Shown piece by piece: positions 63,933 to 64,000 of a stretch of 64,000 bases of DNA. Below the pieces are notes generated by a model, which saw nothing but the letters and a program-made list of their open reading frames with translations, had not been told where the DNA came from and made no database searches. This DNA is from Aquirhabdus parva. Lineage in GTDB: Bacteria; Pseudomonadota; Gammaproteobacteria; Pseudomonadales; Moraxellaceae. Numbering within the stretch: the stretch's first letter is position 1; every line of letters begins with the position of its first letter. Location: NCBI RefSeq assembly GCF_003351745.1, contig NZ_CP031222.1, positions 2,028,207 to 2,092,206 on the forward strand, written 5' to 3'. A program made the position numbers and the translations under genes.

Positions 63933-64000
63933 CTAACCTCGCGTTCTCAATATTTCACTCCGCCGTCCCTGATTGGAATGAGCGGTCTTCTGTTCGGTAC
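63933..64000 (-). CDS. Possible C-terminal end of rlmN (partial)
   Basis: A minus-strand frame open to the window edge encodes 21 basic residues (ending RRSEILRTRG) and stops three bases before pilF. In related genomes the gene directly upstream of pilF is rlmN, the 23S rRNA/tRNA m2A methyltransferase, which ends in a basic tail. The fragment is too short for recognition on its own; the call rests on position. Confidence 0.35.
   Translation of the reverse strand, partial: TEQKTAHSNQGRRSEILRTRG

Overview
The window is chromosomal DNA of a gammaproteobacterium. The best guess is the Moraxellaceae, an Acinetobacter relative but perhaps not Acinetobacter itself. This rests on gene order (pilF-rodZ-ispG-hisS-yfgM-bamB-der on one strand; prmA, a DUF3426 zinc-ribbon protein, fis, purH, purD in a row) and on protein character. 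It was not tested by database search. Most of the window is ordinary, densely packed housekeeping DNA. The clearest accessory stretch is about 1-11 kb.

Layout. 0-1 kb: 3' part of an aspartate-type aminotransferase. 1-11 kb, accessory: an in-frame chimera of a phage replication-protein N-terminus and a secreted SRPBCC protein, a DUF2236/MpaB-type oxygenase, a CMD-family protein, a 3-hydroxyacyl-CoA dehydrogenase-like protein, a DUF3224 gene and its truncated second copy, a large Ig-like repeat lipoprotein, an orphan secreted protein and a small membrane protein. 10.9-11.4 kb: two identical tRNA-Asn(GUU) genes. 11.6-24 kb: DUF1289 protein, trhO, rlmI, prmA, DUF3426, fis, purH, purD, an ABC1/UbiB-type kinase, lipB. 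24-31 kb: SCP2-like protein with an iron alcohol dehydrogenase, DUF2059, trmL, sat, rlmM, DUF3465, and a DUF4198 protein behind a Fur-like palindrome. 31-34.4 kb (minus): pabC-mltG-tmk and an outer-membrane barrel gene. 34.7-37.3 kb: a convincing S-adenosylhomocysteine (SAH) riboswitch, ahcY and metF. 37.3-40 kb: paiB-like, bioA, rsmE. 40-49 kb: a PAS-GGDEF-EAL protein, maeB, a membrane protein, rpoD, ybeD-like. 49-57 kb: Bcr/CflA transporter, poxB, an HCCA-isomerase-like protein, cstA-ybdD, der. 57-64 kb (minus): bamB, yfgM, hisS, ispG, rodZ, pilF and probably the last codons of rlmN.

How the genes work together. The SAH riboswitch, ahcY and metF form a methyl-cycle module: SAH accumulation should switch on its own hydrolase. 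maeB, poxB and cstA-ybdD all bear on pyruvate and acetate use. rlmI, rlmM, rsmE, trmL, trhO and prmA modify the translation apparatus. The 57-64 kb block combines envelope assembly (bamB, rodZ, pilF) with translation and isoprenoid synthesis.

The observations most worth a second look are the phage/secreted-protein chimera with seven iteron-like heptamers in its linker, the SAH riboswitch, the folded leaders in front of maeB and rpoD, the Fur-like palindrome before the DUF4198 gene, and the broken DUF3224 duplicate that brackets a lipoprotein and an orphan secreted protein. I found no CRISPR array, integrase, transposase, or complete phage or defence system.
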